From assembly GCA_028622995.1 (NCBI GenBank), contig JAJQJQ010000002.1:9734001-9798000 (forward strand): a stretch of 64,000 nucleotides of DNA. The letters run 5' to 3'. Of the stretch, positions 1 to 12,357 are shown in pieces; positions within the stretch are counted from its first letter, which is position 1; the number at the start of each line of letters is the position of its first letter. The notes beneath the pieces were generated by a model, which was not told the origin of the DNA, ran no database searches, and worked only from the letters and a program-made list of their open reading frames with translations. Both the position numbers and the translations under genes were made by a program. The stretch is from Panagrolaimus kolymaensis (lineage: Eukaryota; Nematoda; Chromadorea; Rhabditida; Panagrolaimidae).

Positions 1-1332
1 AAAATTTTGATGCCATTAAGTAATCTTGTTTTACGTTACCCATTCCATCTCGATATTCATGACCTTTAACAATATTAACGAATGGTGTTTGCGGAAGAAG
101 TTTCATAGCTTTCTTTGCCATATCTTCGGGTAATCCTAATTGTGCTATCATCGCGTTAGTCTGTTCTTCTACTGATTCTGTGTGTGGATGCAAAGCAGGA
201 TTAATATGATCATGACGAGACAAAATTCCATTCTAAATTACTCTGGTAGTTAAGCCCAATATAAACAAATCAAGATTTTTACTTCTCTTCTCACATCACT
301 CAAAGCATCTTGAGCTTCCTTTGAATCAGACTTTAAAGCCACAGCTTTGATTAATGCACTTTCTGCTTCTGACCATTCTTGAAGTTCCATATGTGTTTTA
401 CCCAAACGAAAATAACCTCGCCACCAACAAGGCCATAACTGAATTGCCCATTCTGCATCTCTTTTTGCCATCAACAAAGAGCTTTCAGTTTTTAGCATTA
501 AATACGCGGCACTTCTATTTGAATAAATAAGCGCTTGATTTTCAAGCGTCAAACCAGAAATATCCAAGCATTTATTATATGCTTCAATAGCTTCATTTAA
601 TTTATCTGACTGAAATTATTAGAAATTAAACTATGTAAACTCGACTCCCTCATTATACCTTAAATAACTTGTTTGCTTCTTTCTTTAATTTTGCAAACTT
701 TGATTTATCATCCTCAACGATCTTAGGCTGGCCAACTTGCATTATATTTTGTTTAATTTTTTCAATATCCACTAGGCTTTCCCCTCCTTTAAGCATAATA
801 TCTGTAAGCTTGTCACAATATAGAGTAAATTCATCATCCGTCAATTTTGTTGCTATAAAAAACATGTAATGGAATTAGTGAGAAAAAAAGTTATTACTTC
901 CATGCATAAATGAATTTCGAATATCTTTTAATTCTTTTATCATTTCTTCTTCAATTATGTCAAATGGTACTCCAAAAACTTTGATTCTTTTTGAAACCGC
1001 ATCGATAGCTTGATATGTTAGTGTCACATCCCATAAATCGAGTTTTTGATTTTTAATTACATTTGTCATTGGAGATGGGAGGTTGGAAAATTTAAGTTGT
1101 AGTAATTCAGCTCCATGAATTCCATCATCATTCCATTGATTGTCTACTCCTCCTGGATTTATGAGATTTTTATAAATAAACCATCGATTCCGAAAAATTC
1201 CATGCAATTTTTCATTGGCTTTATTCAAAAATTGATGTATGCGGCAATGGTTTAAAATTCTGTAAACATATTTATTAACTTTAACATAAAAAAACTGGAA
1301 AAGGCTAACTCATTATGATCAACAGTATCCAT
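1..1332 (-). CDS. HEPN-TPR-Sel1 family protein, copy 1 (partial, runs off left edge)
   Basis: Five exons are visible. The first is a 23-base exon (1332-1310, MDTVDHNE) spliced by a phase-2 intron to ILNHCRIHQFLNKANEKLHG at 1259. The HEPN-like domain ends in the motif RNSFMH, matching the Rx4H signature of HEPN nucleases. A short helical module (about 853-660), a TPR exon (IQLWPCWWRGYFRLGK, about 620-260) and the start of the Sel1 region (SRHDHINPALHPHT, then KGHEYRDGMG, 228-1) follow. The reading frame is open throughout and each joint uses a plausible GT-AG site. HEPN domains are mostly RNA-cleaving or RNA-binding, and TPR and Sel1 repeats bind proteins; the RNase role here is inference. The start is chosen because the same tiny first exon precedes every family member in this window. 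The C-terminus lies outside the window, so MYND presence is unknown. Confidence 0.75.
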
Positions 1333-1850
1333 ATTTAAGAAATTCACCTTTTGCTGCTGCGCCAGTCAAAATATCTATTTTGAAACTAAAAATAATTATC
1401 ATGGTTGTTATTAGATTTAAATTTATTCATTCACGAAATTCTATCGCTAATATTCAACGAAAAAAATCTTTCTTGATTCCTTCGATTTGTATTGTCCGAA
1501 AGCAATAGATATGCTTAATGTAAATAAGTATCAAACAATCTATTGATTATAACGTTGTGTATAAATTATATTCAAAACGTGAGTTTCATTTTACTTTGTT
1601 TATGTTATCAGTAAACATTGAGAGAAAAAAGTGATAAAAATTAAATGGACACAAAGGGTGAACAAATAAATTGTGGGAATTGATGGATGAATCACCAGAG
1701 AAAAAAACTAAAAAAGACAAACAAAATTAAAAATTGTGCCATCATTTTTTAGCAAGTAAATACATTTTTTTATTATTAAAGACAAAATTAATTTAACGAC
1801 AATAAAAAATATTTTTATTTATCAAAGTTTTAATTTTTGCTTGTAATTAA
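1333..1850. other. intergenic, no gene seen
   Basis: AT-rich sequence between copy 1 and the pseudogene copy 2. It holds the likely upstream region of copy 1. I see no coding similarity, RNA gene or repeat. Confidence 0.5.
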
Positions 1851-2578
1851 TTATTCAATATCTTGCCAAACAAATTCATTTACTTTAGAAAGAATAATAT
1901 TTGTTCCATTATTTTGATTTCCAAATTTTGTTTTTAGATTTTCAACAATTTCCCATTTATTAACTTTCAATATATTCATTTTTATTTTTTCAACATCCGA
2001 TGGAGCTTCGCCTCCATTAATCATAATAGCTGTGAGTTTATTCCAATATGTTGCAAATTCATCATCTGTCATTTTTGATTCTGTAAAAATTTTACATTTA
2101 ACAAACAAAAAATATGTTATATATAATGATCCTTACTTTCATTATGGGCATAAGCGTTTCTTAATTCTCTTATATCATTAATAAATTTATTTTCTTTTTT
2201 ATCATTTATACCTCCATTATCTCGAATGGCTTTAGAAACAGCTTGAATAGCTGTACATGTTGCAGTTATATCCCAAAGATCAACTTTTCCTGATTTTAAT
2301 TTTTCTTTAATATTTTTTGTTGGAAAGTTTTTGGGAAATTTTAATATCAACAATAATTCTGCTCCACAAATTGTATCATCCTTCCATAAATTCTCTGCTG
2401 CTCCTCCAGGATTTTTAAGATTTTTATAAATCAACCATCGCCTTCGAAAAATATGGTGTTATTTTTCATTGGCTTTATTCAAAAATTGATGTATGCGAAA
2501 GTGATTTTGAATCCTATAATCATAACAATTAAATATATTCTAAAACTTTGTAATAAATAAAACTAACTCGTTATCCAT
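1851..2578 (-). pseudogene. HEPN-family pseudogene, copy 2 (truncated, in-frame stop)
   Basis: The usual short first exon (MDNE, ATG at 2578) splices to a HEPN-like exon. Eight codons after the conserved LNKANEK block the frame meets TAA where copy 1 has TTG (Leu). The frame then stays open through RRRWLIYKNLKNPGG to the conserved RNAYAH motif. A second exon gives KSKMTDDEFATYWNKLTAIM, then degenerates and stops at 1851. No TPR, Sel1 or MYND exons follow. The close match to copy 1 (KNLKNPGG against KNLINPGG) makes it a recent local duplicate that was truncated and then inactivated. It could still give an N-terminally shorter product from a downstream start, but I see no good ATG. Confidence 0.75.
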
Positions 2579-3099
2579 AATTTCAGAGATTAATTTTATT
2601 TCCAAAACTTTTAGATGAATTTAAAAACTCGAAATGGCAACAAAATATTACTTATCGATACTTTTCTTTATAACCTATTCAAGAATGTATGAGAAAAACG
2701 TCAAAAAGACGACACGTTTAAACTTTTTCAATTCTTTCTTTTTTCCTTTATGGTCGGTGACAATACTCCACGCTTTACGTACATAAATAATCCAAGCAAT
2801 ATAATGATTATAGCAAGCGAAGAACAAAGCCTATCAAAAAACCTCAACTTTCTTTAGATTGGGTTTTCATGTCATGTGTTATCAAAAATCCTTGAAAAAG
2901 AAAATGATAAAAAAATAAAGCACACAAAATGAGAGGAAACAAAGTTTAGAATTCATGGATGAATCATAGAAAAGGCATTTACAAATAAGGAAACAAAGCT
3001 AAAATTATGAAACCTTGAAGTATCCATAATGCACAAACAAAAGTTCCAAATTTGTCAAAAGTGATACACAATAAGGATGTAAGCAAGCAATAATATCAA
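2579..3099. other. intergenic, no gene seen
   Basis: AT-rich spacer between the copy 2 pseudogene and the duplicated ADP-ribosylglycohydrolase block. I found no gene, RNA or repeat in it. Confidence 0.45.
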
Positions 3100-4950
3100 A
3101 CAACTTTTTATTTTACATAAAACAAGTATTTATAAATAAAAACAATTAAAACAATGAAATGAAAATACAAAAGTAATAAATAAAATACACATAATACATC
3201 GTAAACAAAATCAATCATCATCAGTTTCCATTCAAGTCGTTGTCACATTTGCCAGTTGAGGAATCATCGTATCGACATCTTTTATTGAAAGGAAATCCAT
3301 ATCCAAGTCAGCTCGAACATTTTCATGGCTGTATAAACATGGTTCAGCTTTTCTCACTGCTATAATCCAATCATCTGGAATGGCATCCACGCCAAATCTT
3401 GCACCAAGCAATGCTCCAACAATACAAGCATTAGTATCGGTATCACCACCACGAGCAATGGAATCTTCAACACCAGATGCAAAAGTTTTGGCCCGGATTA
3501 ATTCGTAGAAAGCAGATTGGAATGCAACCTGAAACGAAGAGAATAAAAAAAAAGGTTGGAAAGAAAAGTGAACATACACCAACATAACCCATGTATCGAT
3601 CATCACCCATCGTTGAGTCACCGCTAAATGCATCTGGAGTTTGAAGTTTTACAGGTGTTGGACGAGTTTCAGCATCTTCGAGATATTGACGAACTAAAGG
3701 TGTTTCAGCTGAATCATACGCTTCTCGAAATGCTTCCTAAAATTTGAACAAGTTTAGTCACAAGCAATACAACCATTAAGTAAACATACTTCTTTCGTTT
3801 TTCCTTTGATTAAAGCAACAATTGCAACAATATAAGTAGCAGCAGCATCAGCGACAATTGGATTTCCATGAGTTATTGATGTATCTTCTTTAGCAAGTTT
3901 TCGAAGTCTGAAACGCACAAAGATTGATCTAATTATAGCAATAGTAAAGGTTAAAATAGTTTACTCTGTTGTACTCAAATTTCTGTAAGCAATTGCCATT
4001 GGTGATATTCTCATGAGCGATCCATTGCTTAAACTTTGACCATTCTTTTCTCTTGTATTTTTGGTAATTTCTTTGAATATTTGAAACTTTTGTTCATCAG
4101 AAAGTTCATGGCGCCAATTTGATGTCAGATTTTTTTCTAAAAAGTTACTTGTATTATCAATTTTCATATATTCGATCACGATAAACATACTTGATACCCT
4201 CAGGATATTACATCTTAAAGCAGCACGAGTAGTTCGACCAGAAGTTTTCGGTTTCGTTGCACATAACCAGAAAGCATAAGCACAAGCAACATCAATTTTG
4301 TTGAAACCTTTCATAGCAATGATGGAACGAGCAAGAGACACAGCCATTTCAGTATCATCAGTAAACTGAAAAAATGGACATTAGCAAAATCATACAAACA
4401 AGCTATACATAGAAGCAAATAATAACCACAATGTGAAACAAAGAAAACTTACTTGTCCAGGACTAATAAATGGTGGATCACTTCCAGTCATAGGTAAAAC
4501 ATATCCATAATTCAATCCAGAATTCAATTTCTTTCTTTTTTCATATGCTATTCTTTCTTGTACCAAAGCTGCCCGAGTACCTTCATATGTTACACCCAAT
4601 GCATCACCAATTACTTGACCATAAAAGCAACCATATATTCGCTTCATTTCATTATCAAGAGAATCCATTATTCTTCTTTAAAGTCGTTGTTGTTGTAAAG
4701 TTGAATTGCTGAACTTCAATCAAAATCAAAATCAAAAAAATGTTGAAAAATCTAAAGAAAAAAAAAGGTTGATTGAATCAAAGTTTTTGAAAGAATTTTT
4801 AACGTTGGTTCGAGCGAAGAAACACATTCAACTTGAGGACAGCCCGCCAAAAAATTGATAAATGTTACCAAAAATTGTGAAACAAGCAAAAAAGCAAGCA
4901 AATAAGAGAGACTTTCGAATGCACTAAAATAATGAAATAAACTTGAAAAA
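3100..4950 (-). repeat. Inverted duplication arm A (partner 53060-54895)
   Basis: This block is the reverse complement of 53060-54895 with only scattered differences. The match covers the whole ADP-ribosylglycohydrolase gene including introns, about 280 bases of 5' flank up to the AGTGCATTCGAAAG block, and about 130 bases of 3' flank. Matching introns and flanks show a recent DNA-level duplication rather than a retrocopy. Confidence 0.9.
3232..4668 (-). CDS. ADP-ribosylglycohydrolase (ARH/DraG family), copy A
   Basis: The family removes ADP-ribose from proteins or other ADP-ribosyl substrates, using two Mg ions held by acidic residues. The N-terminus YGCFYGQVIGDALGVTYEGT fits the family's GDALG start. 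Exon 2 opens with FTDDTEMA, a metal-binding TDDT. The last exon has ARGGDTDTNACIVGALLGA, the second metal site. All expected catalytic elements are present. Exons run from 4668-4454, then 4365 onward (acceptor TTTTTTCAG), through IVADAAATYIVAIVAL and AFREAYDSAETP blocks, to the stop at 3232. A 54-base segment inside exon 2 (about 4196-4143) has a GTATGT start and TTTTTAG end but no stop, so it may be a small intron or be retained. No signal peptide is visible, so it is probably cytosolic. The near-identical copy B lies inverted at 53339. Confidence 0.9.
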
Positions 4951-6312
4951 ACTTTTTTCTATTTATTGGGTTTTTAGTCAACGTATACATATTAGTAATT
5001 ATTCATTTATTTGCAATTTTAGTGGAGGAGGAGGGAAAAAGAGTCTTTCGAAAGAAAGAAAAAGCAAACAAATTTTTGTTACATTAGTATTTTTACCTTT
5101 GATTTTTTTTGGTAAACAAACGTAGATTAGCTGCTATTACAAAATCAAACTATTAGTCAACGTCGTCTATTAGTTACCGAAAGTCAGCAAAAAATACAAC
5201 AAAAAAGAGGGAAAAATATTTTTTTATTGACTTTTGTAAACGCTAAATAAGACTCATAAAATTGGAATGTCTTCCTCTTCTGAAAGAGTGTACGCCATAC
5301 TTTGAAGAAGAAAAAAAGATAACAACAAAAATAAACATTATTGATAAATTTTTATTTATTGCAAAAATATGTTTTTTATGTTTGTTTGATTGCTAAATTA
5401 AGCGATGGATTGTTTGAACTTCGGAATATTCATGGAATAAAAAAAAAATTACAAAACAAAGATCCATTTGCAAAGGGAAGCATAACTAAAATTTAAAGGC
5501 ACTTGAAATTGCAAATGGTATTAATTAAACATGAAAATACACAGAAGCAAAAATATGATTATTAATTTTTTTTTCCAGCTTTGTTGTTTTGTAACACCAC
5601 TTTTTGAAGACTTTTTTTATAAAGATTTGTTTATTTTTTATTTTCATATTTTGATTATTTTAAAATCCAATCTTCGTTAACAAAGTTATCGAAGCTTTTT
5701 TTTCTTCACTTTTTCTCTCCAACGCATCCAACTAAAGCAACTATCGGACATCATTTCTGCTCGCTAAAAAAAGGTGTTAAAATAAATAAAGAGAAAGTTA
5801 AATTATAATATTTTTAGATGACAATAGAAAACATAAATAAGGAATTAAAAAAATAGGGAATAAAGATCTATCTTCCTTAATTCTGCTTAATTTTTTCGCT
5901 AAACTTTTTACACCAAAAAATGTGATCAAATAGTACATTTAAATATTACATTTTCAAAGCTTTAAACAATTTGGTTTTAGTCTTGTGTTTTTTAGTTACT
6001 TTGTAGATTTTGATAAAAAAATTAAAGTTGATTTTTTTTAATATATAAGAAACTTATAAATGTTTTTCTTCTTTTTTGTTTTGCCAACGGAAAAGAAAAA
6101 GTTGCGATAATAGCGTTTTAGCGTTGTTCTTTGTTTTTGATGATTCATTTTTTTCTTCTTCATTTCGTTCCTTTAAAATTTATTGATTTTAGTTTATGAA
6201 TTTGTAATTCATTTTCATTTTCGTCGCTGCTTTCACATTGGCAGCAGTGGTTTTTTATTATAATATAAAAGATTTTTGAATTTGTGTTTTTTTATGTTAT
6301 TGCTGCTTAATT
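4951..6312. other. intergenic, no gene seen
   Basis: About 1.4 kb of AT-rich sequence with long A and T runs. It lies between the divergent ADP-ribosylglycohydrolase and the plus-strand copy 3 gene, so it should contain both upstream regions. No coding similarity, tRNA or repeat was recognised. Confidence 0.45.
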
Positions 6313-9300
6313 ATGGATGCAGGAGCACCCGAACTTGATGAGTAAATTATTTTTTTTAAATTAAATTTAGCATACAGAAGTTAAATTTTCAGAATTCTCA
6401 ATCATTGTCGCATTCATCAATTTTTGAATAAAGCCACAGAAAAATTACATCAAATTTTTCGAAATCGATGGAAAATCTTTCAAGAACCTAGATGCCCAAA
6501 AAATGGAAATGGAAGAAAAATTAAATGGGATAACAAGAACAGCAAAGAATGTGGCAAAATTTTATTGCAACTTTGTACAACATTTGTTGGGCCAGAATTT
6601 GAAGAAACTTTAAAGGCTGGAAAAATTGATTTATGGGATATAACTTTAACTAAAATTGCTATTCAAGGCGTTTCTAAAGCTCTTCGAAATTATGGAGTTT
6701 TCACGGATAAAAAAGAAGATCAATTTATTAATGATTTAAATAAAATCCGAAACGCTGTGGCACATGGAAGTAAGTCGTCGATAGAATGAATATATCAAGG
6801 GACAGACGTCTGATGGCTTATTTTTAGAGTGCAGATTATCTGATTATGAATATTCCATTTATTGTGATCAAATTAAAGATGCTTTAGTTAAGGCTGGAGA
6901 GGATCCTGCGAAAATAGAAAAATTTCAAAAAAGTTTAATGGAATTTGGTCAACAAAAAATTCCTGAAGCCATTGATGAAAAATCGAAATTTGCTCAATTA
7001 AAAGAAGAAGCAAATAAATTGTTTAAGGTTTGACTCTAAAAATTTATTCAAACTTAATTTTAAAAAATTTTTTAAGGCTAAAAAATTTACTGAAGCCATA
7101 GAAAAATATTCTGAAGCTTTGGAAATTTCTGGAATTTTACCTGAAAATCATGCAATTATTTATTCCAATCGAAGCCTTGCTCGCTTGAAACTTGGGACTT
7201 CTGATTCTTTATTGATGGCTAAAAGAGATGCAGAATGGTCAATTCAATTATGGCCATGTTATTGGAGGGGATATTTTAATTTAGCTAAAATACAAATAAA
7301 ACTTGAAAATTGGTGCGAATCTCAAAAATCCCTTGATAAAGCATTGGCTTTAAATCCAGCATCTAAAGAAGTTCGAGATGAAAGAAGTATGGTTCGAAGT
7401 CAAGTAAGTTGTTGCTGACCGATATTTCTGGAAATGAATAAAATTAAATTTAAATTTTTTTTAGATTGGAATTATGTCTGGCCATAATCACATTAATCCA
7501 GCTTTACAACCCCAAACCCCAGAAGAAATTACCAAAGATATAAGCATTCGATTGGGAGTTTCTGAAAAACAAACTCAAAAGCTTTTAAATCGTGTTGCAA
7601 ATTCCTCTGATAATATTATTAAAGGAAATCAATATAAAAATGGAGAATGTGGGGTTCCACAAGATTTTGCAAAAGCTGCAGCTTGTTATGCTAAAGCTGC
7701 CACAGAAAATCAAACCCTTGGAATGTTTTATTTGGGTGAAATGTATTATCATGGAAAAGGAGTAAATCGAGATTATGAAAAAGCTATATTTTGGTTGAAA
7801 AAGGCTGCAAATGCTAAAGAGCCTCAAGCACAAATTATGGTAAGTAAGTTTTGGATTAGAATGTTGTGAAATGAACAAAAAAATTGTTGGATTTGGCTAT
7901 TATTTTTTTAAAATAAAATTGAAACAAATTTTTTAAAAATTAAAACAGAAATCACAAAAAAAAATCTTTTTAAACAAAAGTCCATAAATTTTATCCATTT
8001 TTTTAAATTTGATTCTGTATCCACGAAATCGATTAAAGCAAACTACTTAAATCCTTTTTTTTTTAGATTGGAAGTGGCATTCCCGAAGCTCAATACACTT
8101 TGGGCTTTGCTTATATGGATGGAATAGGAGTTACAAAAGATTTAAACCAAGCTGTAGAATGGTACGAAAAAGCCGTAATGAATGGAAATAGTGGAGCAGC
8201 AAATAATTTGGGAATGTTATATAGCAATGGAAAAGGAGTTGAAAAATCCCAAACTAAAGCATTACATTATTTTAAAATGGCTGCTCAGCAAGGAGATACC
8301 ACAGGAATGCAAAATTTAGCTCAATGCTATTTTAATTCTCAGGGCTCAGATGCACTTGTTCCAACTGAAGAAGATATTTTCGAAGGTAAAAAAAAATTAC
8401 AGTAATTTGAAACTTATGTATGTTTAATTTTAGGAATGAAATGGCTTCGAATTTCTGCATCCAAAGGAGACATTTTGGCTATTCAAGAATTAGATAGGCG
8501 CGAAAAACTTTCTCCCAAGCAAAATGAGGATGAAGCTGTTGATAAATTATTGAAAATAAGAGAGGTTGGAAAAAACGATCCACTTGATCAAGAACAATTT
8601 GGAAAAGTAATTAAGGTAAAAAACTATATTAAAAAAATGTTTTTTGAAATTAAATTTAAAAATTTAGGAAATGGCTAAGAAAGGTTCAAAAGCTGCCCAA
8701 AAACTTGTTGAAATTTGGAAACTTATGGATTCTGCGATGGATGTTTTTAAAGATGGAAATCACGCTGAAGTTATTTCATCCTTGGCTAAAGCTATTCGAT
8801 TAGATAATCAAATGGTTAAAATTCCAGAATTATTGAAGCCCGTTATTAAAGTAAATTTTTTTTCATAGGAAAATGAAATTTTAGCAAAAATATGTTTATT
8901 TTAGAAAAACTTTAAAACTCATCCAAATGACCTTGATACTATTATTTGTTATATTCAATCAAATGCAACAATGAGTGTTTTAAATAATATTGAAAAATAT
9001 TTAAAAAAGTTTCCGAATGATGAATATTTGCTTGATATGCGTCTTGCGGGATTTCTTACAAATAAAGAAATGGAAAAAGCTTTAAATTTTATTGACGAAA
9101 TTTTAAAGGTGCAAATATTTTTTTTAATCCGCTTTTTGCATTCTTTAAAGATTGGTATTTTAGATTTATCCAAATTCTCTTCGATTTCTTTATCTTCGAG
9201 CAATCACAATTGGAACACAAGAAAATCAAACTCAAGAAATTATAAAAGCTTACGATGCCTTTCTTACTGTTGCACCCCTTGATGATGAAAAGGTTCCAAT

Positions 9301-10166
9301 GTGCCATTATCGAAAAGCCACATTTTATCTTTCAACAACGAAGGAATTTGAAAAATTTATTGAAAGTTTTGAAGCTGGAATTGAAAGTGAAAAGCATCAA
9401 TTACCTTGCTTTTTGCCTTATGAATATGGAACAAAAGATTTTTTAGAAAAAATGTATATGCATTTGAAGGGTCAAATGCCACAAAAAGTTTCAGAAAATC
9501 TTCCAGGTTTACATTTTTTAAATTCTTTTTTTAATAGTAAAAATTTGCATATTTTAGTTTCAAACTCATGCAAGAAAATTAATAATCAAAAAATTTTATT
9601 AAATCCACGACGAAAGCTTTTACTTATCAAACATCGAGAAATGTTTGCGAAACACTTTGAAGCAAAATTTAAAACCGGAATTCCATTTGCTAAACCTCAA
9701 AAAACTCCACAACCACCAACAAGTTTAGCAAACTTAAAACCAATAACCTTGAAAGATATGGATCCAACAAAAGAAAAAATTTATAATGGTTTTGTTTTGG
9801 AAGCTAAAATTATTGATTGGGTTATTAATTTACCTGGAATTGCTGCGATTATCGAAGACAGAAATGGCGATGTTGAAAGGCAAGCAGCTGCTTTTTTTAC
9901 AGTCCAAAATTTTATATAAAAAATTTTAGATTAGCAATTTATAATTGGCCAAAATCAAGCGATGAAATTGAAGTAATGAAAACTTTTCGACCAAATACTA
10001 TGATTTCAATTATTAATCCATATTTGAGACAAGCAATGGATTATCAAAATGTTATTCGAGTTGAAAATCCAGCATATATTAATTTTGGTAAATTCTATCT
10101 TAAAATAATTATCATTAAAATTTTAATTTTTTAGATAATTCTTTATCAGAAAAGCAATGTCATTAG
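6313..10166 (+). CDS. HEPN-TPR-Sel1 protein, copy 3, MYND lost to an insertion
   Basis: The first exon is MDAGAPELDE at 6313, spliced at about 6390 to ILNHCRIHQFLNKATEK. The HEPN-like domain closes with RNAVAHG at about 6748-6770. A helical module (YCDQIKDALVKAGEDP), TPRs (7080-7405), and Sel1 repeats (YYHGKGVNRDYEKAI, GFAYMDGIGVTKDLNQA, YSNGKGVEKSQTKAL) follow, then further helical repeats (8436-9500) and an OB-like segment ending EDRNGDVER. The donor after that segment is GC (9880), where copy 5 has GT. The last exon reads NSLSEKQCH and is then cut by inserted DNA, which supplies an immediate TAG at 10164-10166. The predicted protein therefore ends two residues into the MYND finger, whose remainder is stranded at 12361. 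Everything upstream is intact, so a truncated protein is possible. Confidence 0.8.
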
Positions 10167-10829
10167 TGCACAAGATTACTATGTAAAAAAACAAAAGGCT
10201 GTTCAGGAAAAAACTTTTAGACGGTTGAAGAGATTAAATTTTAATTGATTTGGCTTTTAGACGGCTAATGAGATTAAATTTTTTTTATTGATTTCAATAA
10301 ATTATTTTATATGTTACACTGAAACAAACAGCCGCAGCACCGTCTTCGATTTTTAACAGTAAAAAAATTTTTGGTCCGACAATTAGTTATATTTAAATTT
10401 TTTGCTTAAAATACCTTTTTTCAAACATGCTTTGTTTCAGAAAACAATAGAAAATTGGAAAAAAAAACTAAAAATTTTATTTTGTAATTGACCTTATAAT
10501 TATTATTTTTTTCAATTTACACCAAAACATTTTTTACATCAAAAATCTTGCGAATATACGAGTTGCTTTTACATCTTATCTAATCAAGAATAAAACAAAA
10601 TTTTTAATTTTTAACATTTTTAAAAAAATTTTTCAATATTAAATAGTTGGTAAAGAAGTTGGGTAATAACAATCGAAGACGGTGCTGCGGCTGTTTGTTT
10701 CAGTGTAACATATAAAATAATTTATTGAAATCAATAAAAAAAATTTAATCTCATTAGCCGTCTAAAAGTTTTTTCCTGAACAGCCTTTTGTTTTTTTACA
10801 TAGTAATCTTGTGCACTAATCTCTTGAGC
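10162..10829. mobile_element. Foldback/MITE-like element with long inverted repeats
   Basis: The left arm (10162-10350) starts ATTAGTGCACAAGATTACTA. It is repeated as the reverse complement in the right arm (10671-10829), around an AT-rich core of about 320 bases. The left arm carries an extra local duplication of about 42 bases (two TTTTAGACGG blocks). Inside the arms, at 10317 and 10705, lie perfect 34-base inverted repeats beginning CACTGAAACAAACAGCC. Each is flanked by TA, as in Tc1/mariner-type insertions. There is no open reading frame, so it is non-autonomous. Confidence 0.75.
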
Positions 10830-11881
10830 CGTCTGCAACAATAATTACTAGAAACTCCGCTGCCTCCGGTCGGCGATCTTACTTGTTTTATTGAAAAATA
10901 CAAAATTGCCACTCGTATTAATGCCTATGTTTTAATAATTACTTTTCCAAAAAGTTATTGTATTGACTTTTATAAAAATTAAAACTTTTCCCGAACAATC
11001 TTATCACTCGTGTCTATTTTAATCACTTAATTTTCAATAATGAGATCCTAAAAATTGAAACATGTGTAAGCCTTTAAAACTTTTTTTTTGCACGAATCAA
11101 AATAAACAATGAACTGAACCATTAAAAAAAAATTTATACCAGCTTGTGAAAAATTCGCAAAAAGTTAAGGTTATAGTCATCGAGCAAGCTTACAATAGTT
11201 AAATCACTTAATTTGCGCAGCAAGCAAACCCATGTTTTGCTGATTTTTTATGTATATGAAAATTACCCAAATCATTTCATCGCGCTTGGAAAACAAAATA
11301 TAGTTTCATTCTAATTTATGCAAATTTTTTAGGTGAATTTCCTATTTTAATATAAAAGATTTCAAGATAAGATACAAAAAAACAGAGAGAAAAAGAATAA
11401 TAATATGTATGGGAAAAAGCGAAGCCTAGTAGCCCTGGGACTGCGACCAAAAGTAATCGAAAACGAACGAACAATAAAAATTAATAAGAAGGAAATATTC
11501 AAGTTACTTTTCGATTAAACTCACCGAAAATAATAAAAAAAGTTCCCTATGTTTATTCTTTTCATAAACTAAACGTCAGCGTACTTTTAATTAAATTTTG
11601 CGTTTAGAATACCTAAAAGTTTTGTATGCTAATCCAATTAAATTTAGAAAAAAAAATATACGATCCAAAAGCTTAGTTAAAAAAAATTTCATTGAAAATC
11701 GTTAAAAATAATTTCGCTTTAATTTCATAATAAAGAAACTTAATATTCATAAAAAAAGTAAAATTTGTGAATATTTTATTAAAAATTTGCATATTTTCTA
11801 ATGAAAACATTATTAAAAATCATAAAAAATTATTTGGATATAATTGTCTCAATTCAATTAAAACAATTTATTAAAAAAAAT

Positions 11882-11948
11882 TGTGGGGATTCGAACCTAT
11901 GACAGAAATATCCAAACATCACCGCCTTCAACGCCTACGCCACACAGC
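11882..11948 (-). repeat. tRNA-like segment, probably a SINE head or tRNA relic
   Basis: On the minus strand the segment contains TGGCGTAGGCG, which fits the Pol III A box, and 30-40 bases on GGTTCGAATCC, a perfect B box. The terminal CCCCACA can pair with TGTGTGG in six of seven positions. The T-stem does not pair well and no clear anticodon arm forms, so I do not call a functional tRNA. Its position inside a mobile insertion favours a tRNA-derived SINE or a decayed tRNA. Confidence 0.45.
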
Positions 11949-12326
11949 AAATGTATAACAAGGAACTTTAGCCAATGATATTTTTACTCTAAATCAAAAT
12001 ATTTAAATTTCCATAGCGGCATACATCTATTTTTATGTGATGTTTTTTAAAGTTAGCTTACTCATAGAGGTAATTGAGGGTGGAGAAAACGATTTTTATA
12101 GCCAGAATATGCGTTAACTTTGCTGCAACGCTCAGCGGGACATTGTGAACTTTTAAAATGTTGTGATTAAGCACTTTTTTTCTATACTTCCTTCTATTTT
12201 TTTTAAAAATTCGTCAATGCGACGAAAAATTGACCCTAAAGAGCCCTCTAATATCAACATAATTACACGAAATAAAAAAAATCATAAATTTCGGTTAGCA
12301 GATCGGGCGTTCTCATTGCTAAAACA

Positions 12327-12357
12327 GCCGCACCCCTCGCTTCGCTCGGGGTGCGGC
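12327..12357. repeat. GC-rich hairpin at the right edge of the insertion
   Basis: GCCGCACCCC (12327-12336) pairs perfectly with GGGGTGCGGC (12348-12357) around an 11-base loop. It lies three bases from the junction with host sequence. GC content here contrasts sharply with the surrounding AT-rich DNA. Subterminal hairpins occur near the 3' end of Helitrons, but the CTRR terminus expected for a Helitron is absent. Confidence 0.65.

Noticed and set aside
11882..11948. Functional tRNA gene
   Set aside because: The A and B boxes are good, but the T-stem does not pair and no anticodon arm is convincing. Recorded as a tRNA-like repeat instead.
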